From NCBI RefSeq assembly GCF_014697615.1, contig NZ_JACJSD010000065.1, positions 1 to 33,745 on the forward strand: a stretch of 33,745 bases of DNA. The letters are read 5' to 3'. The notes under the pieces are model-generated. The model saw only the letters and a list, made by a program, of their open reading frames with translations, was not told where the DNA came from and did no database searches. Source of the stretch: Nostoc sp. FACHB-280 (GTDB taxonomy: Bacteria; Cyanobacteriota; Cyanobacteriia; Cyanobacteriales; Nostocaceae). A program made the position numbers and the translations under genes. Shown one piece after another: positions 1-7,302 of this stretch. The stretch's first letter is position 1, and each line of letters starts with the position of its first letter.

Positions 1-65
1 TCCAGTTTTAAGGCTTTTTGTAGTTTCTCTATTTGCTGAGAAGTTAAATGATTTTTTGCTGGCAT
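1..65 (-). CDS. IS630-family transposase, N-terminal fragment
   Basis: The first 21 codons of a transposase that runs off the left edge; the peptide begins MPAKNHLTSQQIEKLQKALK. This start resembles IS630-family transposases of Nostocales, where the N-terminus is a helix-turn-helix DNA-binding region; the DDE catalytic domain would lie outside the window. The ATG at 63-65 is preceded by AAGGA, a fair Shine-Dalgarno. It is identical to the fragment at the right edge. The family call is recall from a short peptide plus the TA target site. Confidence 0.7.
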   Translation of the reverse strand, partial: MPAKNHLTSQQIEKLQKALKL

Positions 66-125
66 TATTCCTTTTTTTTACTTAATTCAGCTTTCTATTA
101 TACACAATTTAAATGCTGAACAGCT
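1..125 (-). mobile_element. IS630-type insertion sequence, 5' end only (left copy)
   Basis: The outer end of an insertion sequence, reading leftwards out of the window. The same 125 bases, in reverse orientation, form the last 125 bases of the window, and both copies are flanked by TA (here 126-127), the target dinucleotide of the IS630/Tc1-mariner family. The element edge is AGCTGTTCAGCATTTAAATT read on the minus strand. A transposase start lies 60 bases inside this edge. The insertion sits in a tpsA-like gene and shares its direction. The far end of the element is outside the window, so its length and inverted repeats cannot be measured. Family assignment rests on the TA target and the transposase N-terminus. 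Confidence 0.8.
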
Positions 126-843
126 TAGTAACTAGACTATTAGGAGCAACACTTCCTAATTCAATATTTCCCGACTTCGCTGTTATATTTCCTCCATCTA
201 AGAATAAATTACCGCCTACTAGTGCTAATGTTTTACCTGACTGCACCTGTAAGCCAACAGGTTGCTCAATCACATTCATTGCTTCATTGGGACTTGCTTG
301 AGATAAATTGCGGATAGGAGCTGCGATCGCTGTAAATTGTAAACCAATGGGAATACTGACAGATAATAGAGATGGAACTTGTGTATCTGTGGCACTAAAT
401 GTCTTACCATCAGCAAAGTTAATCCTATTAGCTGTACTTGCCAGAAAAGAACCGCCAATATTTAATGTAGCTTGAGGCCCAAACACAATTCCGTTGGGGT
501 TAATCAAAAACAAGTTAGCTGTACCTCCAGCGTGGAGAGTACCATTAATTTCAGAAACAGAATTACCTGTTACGCGGCTGATAATGTTTTGAATACCAGC
601 AGTATTTTGAAAACTAGCTGTAGTATTAGCAGGAACAGAAAAATTCAAAAAACTATGGAAGAGGTTATCACCGAGGCGAGTACCCCCTGTAATTATTGTA
701 GTATTGTTCTGTGTTGTGACTTGAGAATTGGTGGGCAATGTCCCATCCTGCATGATTTGGGCAGAAGTTGAGTTAGCAGAAAAAGCCATAACACTACCTA
801 TTGCACTGCCTAAAATTCTTGACCACCAATGAAGATTGCTCAT
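109..843 (-). pseudogene. TpsA-like filamentous haemagglutinin, N-terminal piece cut by IS630 insertion
   Basis: N-terminal part of a two-partner-secretion exoprotein: these large beta-helix adhesins are exported through a TpsB/Omp85-type outer-membrane pore that recognises the N-terminal TPS domain. Seen here: a signal peptide ending near SANSTSAQI, then a TPS domain with the hallmark NPNGIVFGPQATLNIGGSF and repeated short beta-strand segments. Family members are usually many hundreds of residues longer. The reading frame meets the IS edge at 125-127, and the last four or five residues and the stop (109-111) are encoded by the insertion sequence. The start is uncertain: ATG at 843 gives a normal signal peptide, while TTG at 885 has a good AGGTGA ribosome site. 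No tpsB gene is visible. The rest of the gene should lie beyond the left IS copy. Confidence 0.85.
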
Positions 844-1011
844 ATCTCCACACAACTCACTGAACAATTGTGATTGTACTTTCAAAATGCAATCACCTGT
901 TGAATAATTGACAAAATTCGCTTGTTATGATTCTTATAAACGTTTATTTTTAATACTATTCTGAAACTTTATTTTTAGAGAAAAGAGTTTTATAAAAGAG
1001 TACTAAATTTA

Positions 1012-1058
1012 TAAAAAAAAAGCGGTGTTATCCTTATTAAGGATAGCACCGCTTTTTT
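1012..1058. terminator. Bidirectional intrinsic terminator
   Basis: Arms AGCGGTGTTATCC (1021-1033) and GGATAGCACCGCT (1041-1053) pair with one mismatch; A8 precedes and T6 follows, so it can end transcripts on either strand. It lies 138 bases after the stop of the minus-strand gene at 1196-1489 and upstream of tpsA, separating the two. The rest of the 844-1195 gap is AT-rich; apart from a probable tpsA promoter I see nothing in it. Confidence 0.8.
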
Positions 1059-1195
1059 GATTGAGAAAATTTTTATTTTGTTTTCGTAACTTACTAGTAA
1101 TAGTAAAAGAAAGATTACCCCATTCTAATATTTACTACAGAAAAATGTTTCCCAATCTGCTTTTTTGCCTTGTATGAGCAAGATGCAGTGTATTT

Positions 1196-1489
1196 TTAAG
1201 GAAAACCACAGTCATACCATTGTCCATTCTGGTAATAACACTGTAATTTAACCTTGGGCGGGGTAATACTGGGCAAAATTCCTTGATTTTCTTGGCTAGA
1301 TTTAACTTGACTTAGGTCGATTAAGAACTGTAATTGAAAGGATTTTAAATCTGAAAGACCATATTTTTCTAATAATTCAACTAGTTTATCATGATTTAGA
1401 CTACTGTATATTTCTTTGGACAACTCAGCGTGTAACTCTGGTAATATTTGCGAATCAAGAACTGTTGGTTCTGTTTCTTGGGATTGCAT
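1196..1489 (-). CDS. Small hypothetical protein
   Basis: I do not recognise this protein. From the ATG at 1489 it is 97 residues: an acidic, largely helical N-terminal two thirds (LHAELSKEIYSSLNHDKLVE), a hydrophobic stretch FQLQFLIDL, then a polar C-terminus with two cysteines in CYYQNGQWYDC. There is no signal peptide or membrane segment. The frame extends to a TTG at 1522 with no ribosome site; the ATG has only a distant AAAAGG, so the start is uncertain. It stands alone between phoD and a bidirectional terminator. The leader-like acidic helix followed by a short Cys/Trp/Tyr tail superficially recalls precursor peptides, but no modification enzyme is adjacent, so that is not claimed. Confidence 0.55.
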   Translation of the reverse strand: MQSQETEPTVLDSQILPELHAELSKEIYSSLNHDKLVELLEKYGLSDLKSFQLQFLIDLSQVKSSQENQGILPSITPPKVKLQCYYQNGQWYDCGFP

Positions 1490-1552
1490 AGATTTAGGTT
1501 GACCTTTTAATTTAGTAGACAAATGAATTTAGCTGTTTAGCATTGCTGAGTT

Positions 1553-1582
1553 AAAAGTCACGAGCTTGAGGCGTGAACTTTT
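1553..1582. repeat. Imperfect hairpin upstream of the 97-residue gene
   Basis: AAAAGTCACG (1553-1562) pairs with CGTGAACTTTT (1572-1582) with one bulged base and a nine-base loop. It lies about 60 bases upstream of the small gene on the minus strand, so it could be in its leader, but there is no T-run and no clear role. Confidence 0.35.
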
Positions 1583-1690
1583 CTCTCTATTTATAAATTC
1601 AAAGTGACACCGAAGAATTACGCATTGCTTAACAAAATTTCATATTTTCCTCTATAAAATTACGCAAAAAGAAGACACAAAGCCAGCCAG

Positions 1691-1756
1691 TAGGGTGGGC
1701 AATGCTAACGATGTAAAAATGAGAATTTAAGCAATTTTTTTGCATTGCCCACCCTA
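1691..1756. repeat. GGGTGGGCA-type palindromic repeat, copy 1
   Basis: Perfect 15-base arms TAGGGTGGGCAATGC (1691-1705) and GCATTGCCCACCCTA (1742-1756) enclose a 36-base AT-rich loop. The same arm sequence recurs at 26958-26987 and 33141-33167. All three copies sit just past the 3' end of a minus-strand gene, here 27 bases after the phoD stop, so a role in 3'-end formation or mRNA protection is likely. It is a dispersed repeat of the kind common in Nostoc intergenic DNA. Confidence 0.75.
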
Positions 1757-1782
1757 TGGTTGAGAATTGTGCAGGATATGAA

Positions 1783-3357
1783 TCAAGCTTGGCGATATGC
1801 TCCTGGTTGCCCATCTTGGACAACGAAGGAAGCTAGGGTGCTGATAGAAGCATTGGGGTCAACGATGCTAGAAACTGCTCGATAATCACTTTGCCACTGT
1901 TTAGGAGTAACTTGGCAACGGACGTAACCCCGGAATGCACCATCGAAAAACTTGGTGTGGGGATTACTTCTCAAGGCGGCTTGGACTGGTGCAATGAATG
2001 AGGTGGGGAAGTCTGAGGTGATGGAAGTACCGACGAACTCAGTCGCTACAGTTGGAGAGGCAGGATTATTAAAATCAAGTTTGATGTCGTGTACCCAACT
2101 GGAATGGATATCGCCTGTAATGACTACAGGGTTAGTAGGTCGGCGATAGTTGAGATAATTCACAATTCGCTGACGTGCAGCTACATAACCATCCCATTGA
2201 TCTAGATTGAATACTCCGATTTCTGGGCGAGGGTCAAAATCAAATTGAGCAAACATTGTCTGTTGAGCAATAATATTCCAACGGGCGCGGGATTGGTCTA
2301 AGCCGTTGAATAGCCAGCGTTCTTGTAGTGAGCCTGTCATTGTGGCATTTTCATCAAAGGCTTGTACGCACCGGGGCTTGAGTCCATCATTACAAGGTTG
2401 GTCTGTGCGGTATTGACGAGTATCTAAAACGTGGAACTGAGCTAAATTGCCATAATTCAACCGCCGATAAAGCTGGAGGTTTGCACCATTAGGAAATGAA
2501 GACAGACGCAATGGCATGTGTTCGTAGTAGGCTTTGTAGGCATTGGCGCGACGTTGGGCAAAGACTTCTGGATTAACGTTATCTTCGGAAATTAAGTTGG
2601 CGTAGTTATTTTCTACTTCGTGGTCATCCCAGGTGACTATCCAAGGAAATGCTGCATGAACCGCTTGCAAATTTGGGTCTGTTTTATAAAGTGCGTGACG
2701 GTTACGGTAGTCTGTCAGAGTCATAATTTCTGGGCTATTATGCTGACGCGGCCCGCCTGTTTCTGGCCCGTATTCGTAAATGTAATCACCCAGATGTACA
2801 ACTAACTCAATATCTTCTGCTGCTAGATGGCGGTAGGCGGTGTAAAAGCCATTTTGCCAATCTTGGCAAGAAACAAAAGCGTAGTTTAGTTGTTTGATCA
2901 AACTATGAAATGCTGGTGCTGTGCGAGTCCGTCCGATGGGGCTAAGTTCATTACTGACGCGGAACTGATACCAATACCAACGGTTAGGTTCTAAGCCTTG
3001 AACATCAACGTGTACTGAGTGGGCTAAATCTGCGATCGCTAAAGTTCTACCACGTCGGACAACTTTTCGCATATTCTCATCTAGGGCGACTTCCCAATGT
3101 ACCACCACGTTTCTTAGTGGCATTCCACCACCATTTAAGGGGTCTGGTGCTAACCTTGTCCATAACACCACACTATCTGGTAAAGGGTCGCCAGATGCTA
3201 CACCCAAGGTAAAGGGATAGCTAGAAAATCTGGATGTTGCTAATGCTGGTTGCCATTGGCTGGTTAATGCTAAACCTGTAAAAAATCCCGCACCCAGCAA
3301 AACACTCCGCCGTCTATAACGATTTGATAAGAGGCGATCGCAATTGATAAAATCCAT
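1783..3357 (-). CDS. phoD: PhoD-type alkaline phosphatase/phosphodiesterase, Tat-exported
   Basis: Secreted metallophosphatase that releases phosphate from organic esters in the periplasm or outside the cell. The N-terminus carries a twin-arginine signal (RRRSVLLGAGF, about residues 15-25) followed by a hydrophobic stretch. The mature part has a PhoD N-terminal beta domain, then the metal-site blocks SCQDW (about 164), HLGDYIYEYG (about 188), TWDDHEVENNY (about 243) and GDIHSSW (about 430). Length of 524 residues is normal for PhoD. The frame reaches a GTG at 3363, but AAGGG lies directly against it and is correctly spaced for the ATG at 3357, which I prefer. A candidate Pho box upstream points to induction under phosphate starvation. 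It is transcribed alone. Confidence 0.93.
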   Translation of the reverse strand: MDFINCDRLLSNRYRRRSVLLGAGFFTGLALTSQWQPALATSRFSSYPFTLGVASGDPLPDSVVLWTRLAPDPLNGGGMPLRNVVVHWEVALDENMRKVVRRGRTLAIADLAHSVHVDVQGLEPNRWYWYQFRVSNELSPIGRTRTAPAFHSLIKQLNYAFVSCQDWQNGFYTAYRHLAAEDIELVVHLGDYIYEYGPETGGPRQHNSPEIMTLTDYRNRHALYKTDPNLQAVHAAFPWIVTWDDHEVENNYANLISEDNVNPEVFAQRRANAYKAYYEHMPLRLSSFPNGANLQLYRRLNYGNLAQFHVLDTRQYRTDQPCNDGLKPRCVQAFDENATMTGSLQERWLFNGLDQSRARWNIIAQQTMFAQFDFDPRPEIGVFNLDQWDGYVAARQRIVNYLNYRRPTNPVVITGDIHSSWVHDIKLDFNNPASPTVATEFVGTSITSDFPTSFIAPVQAALRSNPHTKFFDGAFRGYVRCQVTPKQWQSDYRAVSSIVDPNASISTLASFVVQDGQPGAYRQA

Positions 3358-3380
3358 ATCCACCCTTAATGAATTTGCCG

Positions 3381-3437
3381 TATAAATGCGATGAACTTAT
3401 CAACCGACAATCAAGCACAGATTAAGAAAAAATTAAA
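3381..3437 (-). promoter_or_regulatory. Candidate Pho box and -10 element for phoD
   Basis: On the minus strand four octamers recur every 11 bases: TTTAATTT (3430-3437), CTTAATCT (3419-3426), CTTGATTG (3408-3415) and GTTGATAA (3397-3404). The first two fit the cyanobacterial Pho-box consensus YTTAAYYW exactly and the others loosely. A -10-like TTTATA (3381-3386) follows the last octamer by ten bases, as in PhoB-class promoters that lack a -35. The phoD start is 24 bases further on. The motif is seen; binding by a SphR/PhoB-type regulator is inference. Confidence 0.65.
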
Positions 3438-3495
3438 AGTATGAAGTGTGAAGTCTGAAACTTTCATAGCATTCCCAAATCATTAGTGAACCCAA

Positions 3496-3528
3496 AGATC
3501 CCCGACTTCTTGAAGAAGTCGGGGATCT
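3496..3528. repeat. Near-perfect 33-base palindrome
   Basis: AGATCCCCGACTTCTT (3496-3511) is followed, after one G, by its exact reverse complement (3513-3528). It lies between the divergent phoD and decarboxylase genes, not after a gene end, so it is probably a dispersed repeat instead of a terminator. The sequence resembles a palindrome widely scattered in Nostoc genomes. Confidence 0.7.
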
Positions 3529-3572
3529 GAGCCTCTCGATTCTCATCAATCAAATAAGATTGCTATAGATTA

Positions 3573-5027
3573 ATGCTCAACCAAAAGGAAGCACCTTTAT
3601 TAGATGCGCTCAAAGCTTGTACAATCAAGCCTCACTCGCCGTTTTACACTCCTGGACATAAGCGGGGTCAAGGAATATCGCCAGTATTGGCTGATTTACT
3701 GGGTGAAAAGTTATTTCGGGCAGATTTAACTGAATTGGCTGAGTTAGATAGTTTGTTTTCTCCCCAAGGTGTAATTCAAGCCGCCCAAGCATTAGCAGCA
3801 CAGGCGTTTGGTGCTTCACAAACATGGTTTCTTGTCAATGGTTCTACCTGTGGCATTGAGGCGGCAATTCTGGCTACTTGTGGTATTGGCGATAAAATTA
3901 TTTTGCCCCGCAATGTGCATTCTTCAGCGATCGCGGGTTTAATTCTTTCTGGGGCGATGCCAATTTTTATCAATCCCGAATATGACCCAGTTTTTGATAT
4001 TGCCCACAGTATCACGCCCGAAGCTGTCGCAACTGCCCTAAAACAGCATCCCGATGCCAAAGCGGTGTTGACAGTGTATCCCACATATTATGGTGTTTGT
4101 GGAGATTTGGGTGCGATCGCCAACATCACCCATCAATATAATATGCCTTTGTTGGTCGATGAAGCCCACGGCGCACATTTCGCTTTTCATGATGAATTAC
4201 CTACTCCAGCTTTAGCCGCAGGTGCAGATTTAACTGTCCAGTCAATTCATAAAGTCCTCAGTGCGATGACACAAGCATCGATGCTGCACATTCAAGGAGA
4301 GATAATCGATCGCGATCGCATTAGTAAAGCTTTGCAACTAGTTCAGTCTACCAGTCCGAGTTACATACTTTTAGCTTCGTTAGATGCCGCACGTCAACAA
4401 ATGGCGCTGAATGGTGAACAACTCATGTCGCAGACTTTGGAACTTGCAGATATAGCCAGAAACAAAATCAGCCAAATTCCTGGGTTATCGATTTTGTCAC
4501 CAAAACTATCACCTGGTTTTTGGGAATTAGATAGAACTCGGTTGACAATTAACGTCAGTAAATTAGGTTTAACTGGGTTTGAGGCGGAGGAAATTTTAAA
4601 TGAAAAGTTGGGTGTAACTGCGGAATTTTCTTCCTTACATAATTTGACTTTTATTATTAGTTTGGGAAATACCATTAACGATATTGAGCAATTAATTCAA
4701 GCTTGTCAAATTCTTGTCGAAGAGTATAACTGTAAGAAAGTTTTTATCAAGACTACTCTTGAGCAGAATTTTGCTGAGTATACGGTGCAGGTATCTCCCC
4801 GTGATGCTTTTTTTGCTGCTCATGAAACTTTACCAATAGAACAAACAAGCGATCGCATTTGTGCCGAAATTGTCTGTCCCTATCCTCCCGGAATCCCGGT
4901 TTTAATGCCAGGAGAATTAATTACTCAAGCAGCCATATCATATCTCCAACAAATTCAAGCGATGGGCGGGATAATCAGTGGATGTGCAGATCCAAGTTTG
5001 CAAACTTTAAAAGTTGTTAAAAATTAG
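3573..5027 (+). CDS. Orn/Lys/Arg decarboxylase family PLP enzyme
   Basis: Fold-type I pyridoxal-phosphate decarboxylase of basic amino acids, making polyamine precursors such as cadaverine, putrescine or agmatine; the substrate cannot be told from sequence alone. Blocks seen: FYTPGHKRG near the N-terminus (residues 24-32), the cofactor-stacking DEAHGAH (196-202), and the Schiff-base lysine in SIHK (K227). The C-terminal third carries the family's small domain with PYPPGIPVLMPGE. At 484 residues it is the short, wing-less form found in Gram-positives and cyanobacteria. The ATG is followed by MLNQKEAPLLDALK, a typical beginning. dprA follows 160 bases downstream across a heptad repeat array, so co-transcription is possible. 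Confidence 0.88.
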   Translation: MLNQKEAPLLDALKACTIKPHSPFYTPGHKRGQGISPVLADLLGEKLFRADLTELAELDSLFSPQGVIQAAQALAAQAFGASQTWFLVNGSTCGIEAAILATCGIGDKIILPRNVHSSAIAGLILSGAMPIFINPEYDPVFDIAHSITPEAVATALKQHPDAKAVLTVYPTYYGVCGDLGAIANITHQYNMPLLVDEAHGAHFAFHDELPTPALAAGADLTVQSIHKVLSAMTQASMLHIQGEIIDRDRISKALQLVQSTSPSYILLASLDAARQQMALNGEQLMSQTLELADIARNKISQIPGLSILSPKLSPGFWELDRTRLTINVSKLGLTGFEAEEILNEKLGVTAEFSSLHNLTFIISLGNTINDIEQLIQACQILVEEYNCKKVFIKTTLEQNFAEYTVQVSPRDAFFAAHETLPIEQTSDRICAEIVCPYPPGIPVLMPGELITQAAISYLQQIQAMGGIISGCADPSLQTLKVVKN

Positions 5028-5071
5028 GGTGTTGCCACATTGTTGCACTCGCAATAACAGTCATAACAACC

Positions 5072-5113
5072 CTATAAACTGTAACCTGTCCCCTGTAACC
5101 TATAACCTATCCC
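5072..5113. repeat. Heptanucleotide repeat array (STRR)
   Basis: Six consecutive degenerate heptads: CTATAAA, CTGTAAC, CTGTCCC, CTGTAAC, CTATAAC, CTATCCC. The array lies between the decarboxylase and dprA; because it has no stop in one frame it creates a false N-terminal extension on dprA. Confidence 0.8.
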
Positions 5114-5187
5114 CTCTTTTTGAAAAAACTGTAGCTACTGTGAATGATTTGGGAATACTCAACGAGAATGGGTGTGAGGATCAGTCA

Positions 5188-6306
5188 GTGGTAGAAGAAC
5201 GTGCATATTGGTTAGCTTGGGGGCAAATTTCGGGAATTGGCCCAGTTTTATTGCAACGTTTAAAACAGCGTTTTGGTAGTTTATCTACAGCTTGGGAAGC
5301 GAGTAAAGCTGAATTAGGGGAAGTTGAGGGTTTTGGTTTGCAAACTTTGGGCAAAGTAATTAAAATGCGATCGCAGTTACATCCAGAACAATTACTTACC
5401 CAACACCAACAAGAAAACCCGCATTTTTGGACACCAGCCGATGCAGAATATCCCCGCTTACTACTAGAAACACCCAGTCCGCCGCCTGTTTTGTACTATC
5501 GGGGTGAAGTTGATTTATCTGAAAACTTCGGACAAAAACCGATGGTGGGAATTGTTGGTACTCGTCAACCTTCAGAGTATGGGATTCGTTGGACTCGCCA
5601 AATCAGCACAGCTTTGGCAAAAAATGGCTTTACTGTTGTTTCTGGTATGGCGGAGGGAATTGATACCGAAACCCACAGCGCCACAATTAAAGCTGGTGGA
5701 CGTACACTCGCAGTTTTAGGAACGGGTGTAGATGTGATTTATCCCCACAAAAATCGGGATTTGTACAAACAGATTTTAGATGCAGGTTTAGTTTTAAGTG
5801 AATATCCCGCCAAAACCCCACCTGAACGCACTCATTTTCCCCGACGTAATCGAATTATTGCTGGCTTAAGTCGGGCAATTTTGGTGATGGAAGCACCTTT
5901 AAAATCTGGGGCGTTGATTACTGCTACCTACGCCAACGATTTTGGCAGAGATGTTTATGCACTACCAGGAAGATTAGATGATTATCCATCCCAAGGTTGT
6001 TTAAAGTTAATTTCCCAAGGCGCTTCGATGATTGTTCGAGAATTAGATGAACTATTAACTTTGTTGGGTGCTGTACCCCAATTAGATACAGTCGCGCCTT
6101 CGCCAAGCGCAGAACAGTTAAATTTGCCGAATTTATCACCGCAAATGCAACAGATAATTGATACGATCGCCTGTAATACTGTACCCTTTGATGCGATCGT
6201 CCAAACAACAGGCATTCCCGCTAGTTCTGTGTCTGGTTTGTTATTACAACTAGAACTCATGGGTTTGGTTTCCCAACTCCCAGGAATGCGCTATCAAAAA
6301 ATGTAA
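5188..6306 (+). CDS. dprA: DNA-processing protein DprA
   Basis: Cytoplasmic recombination mediator that binds incoming single-stranded DNA and loads RecA during natural transformation. Domains: an N-terminal helix-hairpin-helix region (ISGIGPVLLQRL), a Rossmann-like DprA core with VGIVGTRQPSEYG, VVSGMAEGIDTETH, VLGTGVDVIYP, FPRRNRIIAGLS and SGALITATYA, and a C-terminal winged-helix domain (LSPQMQQIID to the end). The frame is open back to 5014, but the 58 extra residues are encoded by a heptad array. GTG at 5188 has GAGGA seven bases upstream and yields the usual start VVEERAYWLAWGQ and the usual 372-residue length. Start choice is therefore fairly secure. Confidence 0.93.
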   Translation: MVEERAYWLAWGQISGIGPVLLQRLKQRFGSLSTAWEASKAELGEVEGFGLQTLGKVIKMRSQLHPEQLLTQHQQENPHFWTPADAEYPRLLLETPSPPPVLYYRGEVDLSENFGQKPMVGIVGTRQPSEYGIRWTRQISTALAKNGFTVVSGMAEGIDTETHSATIKAGGRTLAVLGTGVDVIYPHKNRDLYKQILDAGLVLSEYPAKTPPERTHFPRRNRIIAGLSRAILVMEAPLKSGALITATYANDFGRDVYALPGRLDDYPSQGCLKLISQGASMIVRELDELLTLLGAVPQLDTVAPSPSAEQLNLPNLSPQMQQIIDTIACNTVPFDAIVQTTGIPASSVSGLLLQLELMGLVSQLPGMRYQKM

Positions 6307-6307
6307 G

Positions 6308-6356
6308 AATTCAGAACTCAGAAGTCAGAATGATTCATTCAACATTCTGACTCCTA
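6308..6356. repeat. Heptad array forming a hairpin between convergent genes
   Basis: Heptads AATTCAG, AACTCAG, AAGTCAG run rightwards from 6308; the later part is partly complementary, so AGTCAGAATG (6323-6332) pairs perfectly with CATTCTGACT (6343-6352) around a ten-base loop. It sits between dprA and the convergent DUF2269-like gene and might slow both transcripts, though no T-run follows. Confidence 0.6.
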
Positions 6357-6367
6357 AATTTCGACAG

Positions 6368-6916
6368 TTAATTTACTTTCGTCTCAGTTTTTAAAGCAGT
6401 AGAAGCTTCTGCGGATTTGATAACTCTTCTACCCCAAGGTTTCAATACAGAAACACCAATAATCGCAAGTATAAAGCCTGTTTGAATAGCACCACCGATT
6501 AAAACACCTTTGATATCAAAATTGTACAGGGGATTGCTCAAGGCTTGCGATCGCTCAATATCTGAAATACTAGTAGCAGCGTTCAACCAAGGCCCTAACC
6601 ACACAGTTCCAGTCGTAATCAAACTAACTGTCACCACCCATTTGAAGATTACCCAATAGTGTTTAAAAAATCCCCAAATTGTTAACCAGCAGAGCAATCC
6701 ACCAGTCAATAAAGACAGGTTAGCAGAGGGAATAATCACAAAATCATCCAGCAATTTCAAAGCAGCATTAACCGCATACAATTCATCACCGTTAGTAGTA
6801 TGACTATTTTTTAAGGCGATCGCTATCATGCTCAAAGCCGTACCAAACCAAATACTACCGAATGCAACATGGGCTGAAAGTAACCAATTTTTCTGTTTAA
6901 CGTTGAGCTTGGGCAT
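6368..6916 (-). CDS. DUF2269-like integral membrane protein
   Basis: A 182-residue protein with four hydrophobic segments: about 12-32 (LLSAHVAFGSIWFGTALSMI), 60-82, 90-110 and 135-160. The first helix has a conserved-looking His and Trp (HVAFGSIWFG), as in DUF2269-type proteins, whose function is unknown; a haem or ion role has been suggested for similar small membrane families but cannot be shown here. GGAGA four bases before the ATG supports the start. It is convergent with dprA and monocistronic. Family placement is from memory of the topology and first-helix motif and is moderate. Confidence 0.7.
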   Translation of the reverse strand: MPKLNVKQKNWLLSAHVAFGSIWFGTALSMIAIALKNSHTTNGDELYAVNAALKLLDDFVIIPSANLSLLTGGLLCWLTIWGFFKHYWVIFKWVVTVSLITTGTVWLGPWLNAATSISDIERSQALSNPLYNFDIKGVLIGGAIQTGFILAIIGVSVLKPWGRRVIKSAEASTALKTETKVN

Positions 6917-7212
6917 AAAATCTCCAAATTTTACTATTTTTAATGAATAATTGCTGTCTAAGTCTAGATTTTATCAACCTATCTGCCACAGTCGTTTAGA
7001 TAACGACACTACAAGACAATATCATCAATTGTAAAGAAAAGTTACAGTTAACGTAATTATTACTTAACGTGCAGTATTTAATGACAAACCACGAACGTAC
7101 AGCAAAATTCAGAATCACACACAATAGTCTCTCTATCTAAATTCGAGAACTAAACTGTGTACTTCAGTCACTTATCATCTGCTGTAAATTACTGCTACTT
7201 CCGAATCAAATG

Positions 7213-7272
7213 AGATGCTGAGAAGCCATCTCAGCATATCTTTATTAGGCGTGTTTTGATTCATCAAAACAC
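7213..7272 (+). other. Two tandem hairpins ahead of the DUF1350 gene
   Basis: First hairpin: ATGCTGAGA (7215-7223) and TCTCAGCAT (7229-7237) with a five-base loop. Second: GTGTTTTGAT (7251-7260) and ATCAAAACAC (7263-7272) with a two-base loop; both are perfect. They lie 31-88 bases before the ATG at 7303, within a 386-base gap (6917-7302) that otherwise shows only AT-rich sequence. They may form a structured leader, or be an operator in the case of the second. There is no T-run after either. Confidence 0.5.
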
Positions 7273-7302
7273 CTCAATTTCTACTATTTACCAAGCACAA
7301 AC

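Noticed and set aside
1196-1489. Ribosomally made peptide (RiPP) precursor
   Set aside because: The acidic helix with short Cys/Trp tail is suggestive, but there is no modification enzyme, protease or exporter nearby.
5014-5187. N-terminal extension of DprA
   Set aside because: Encoded by heptad repeats; GTG at 5188 with GAGGA gives the normal length and start.
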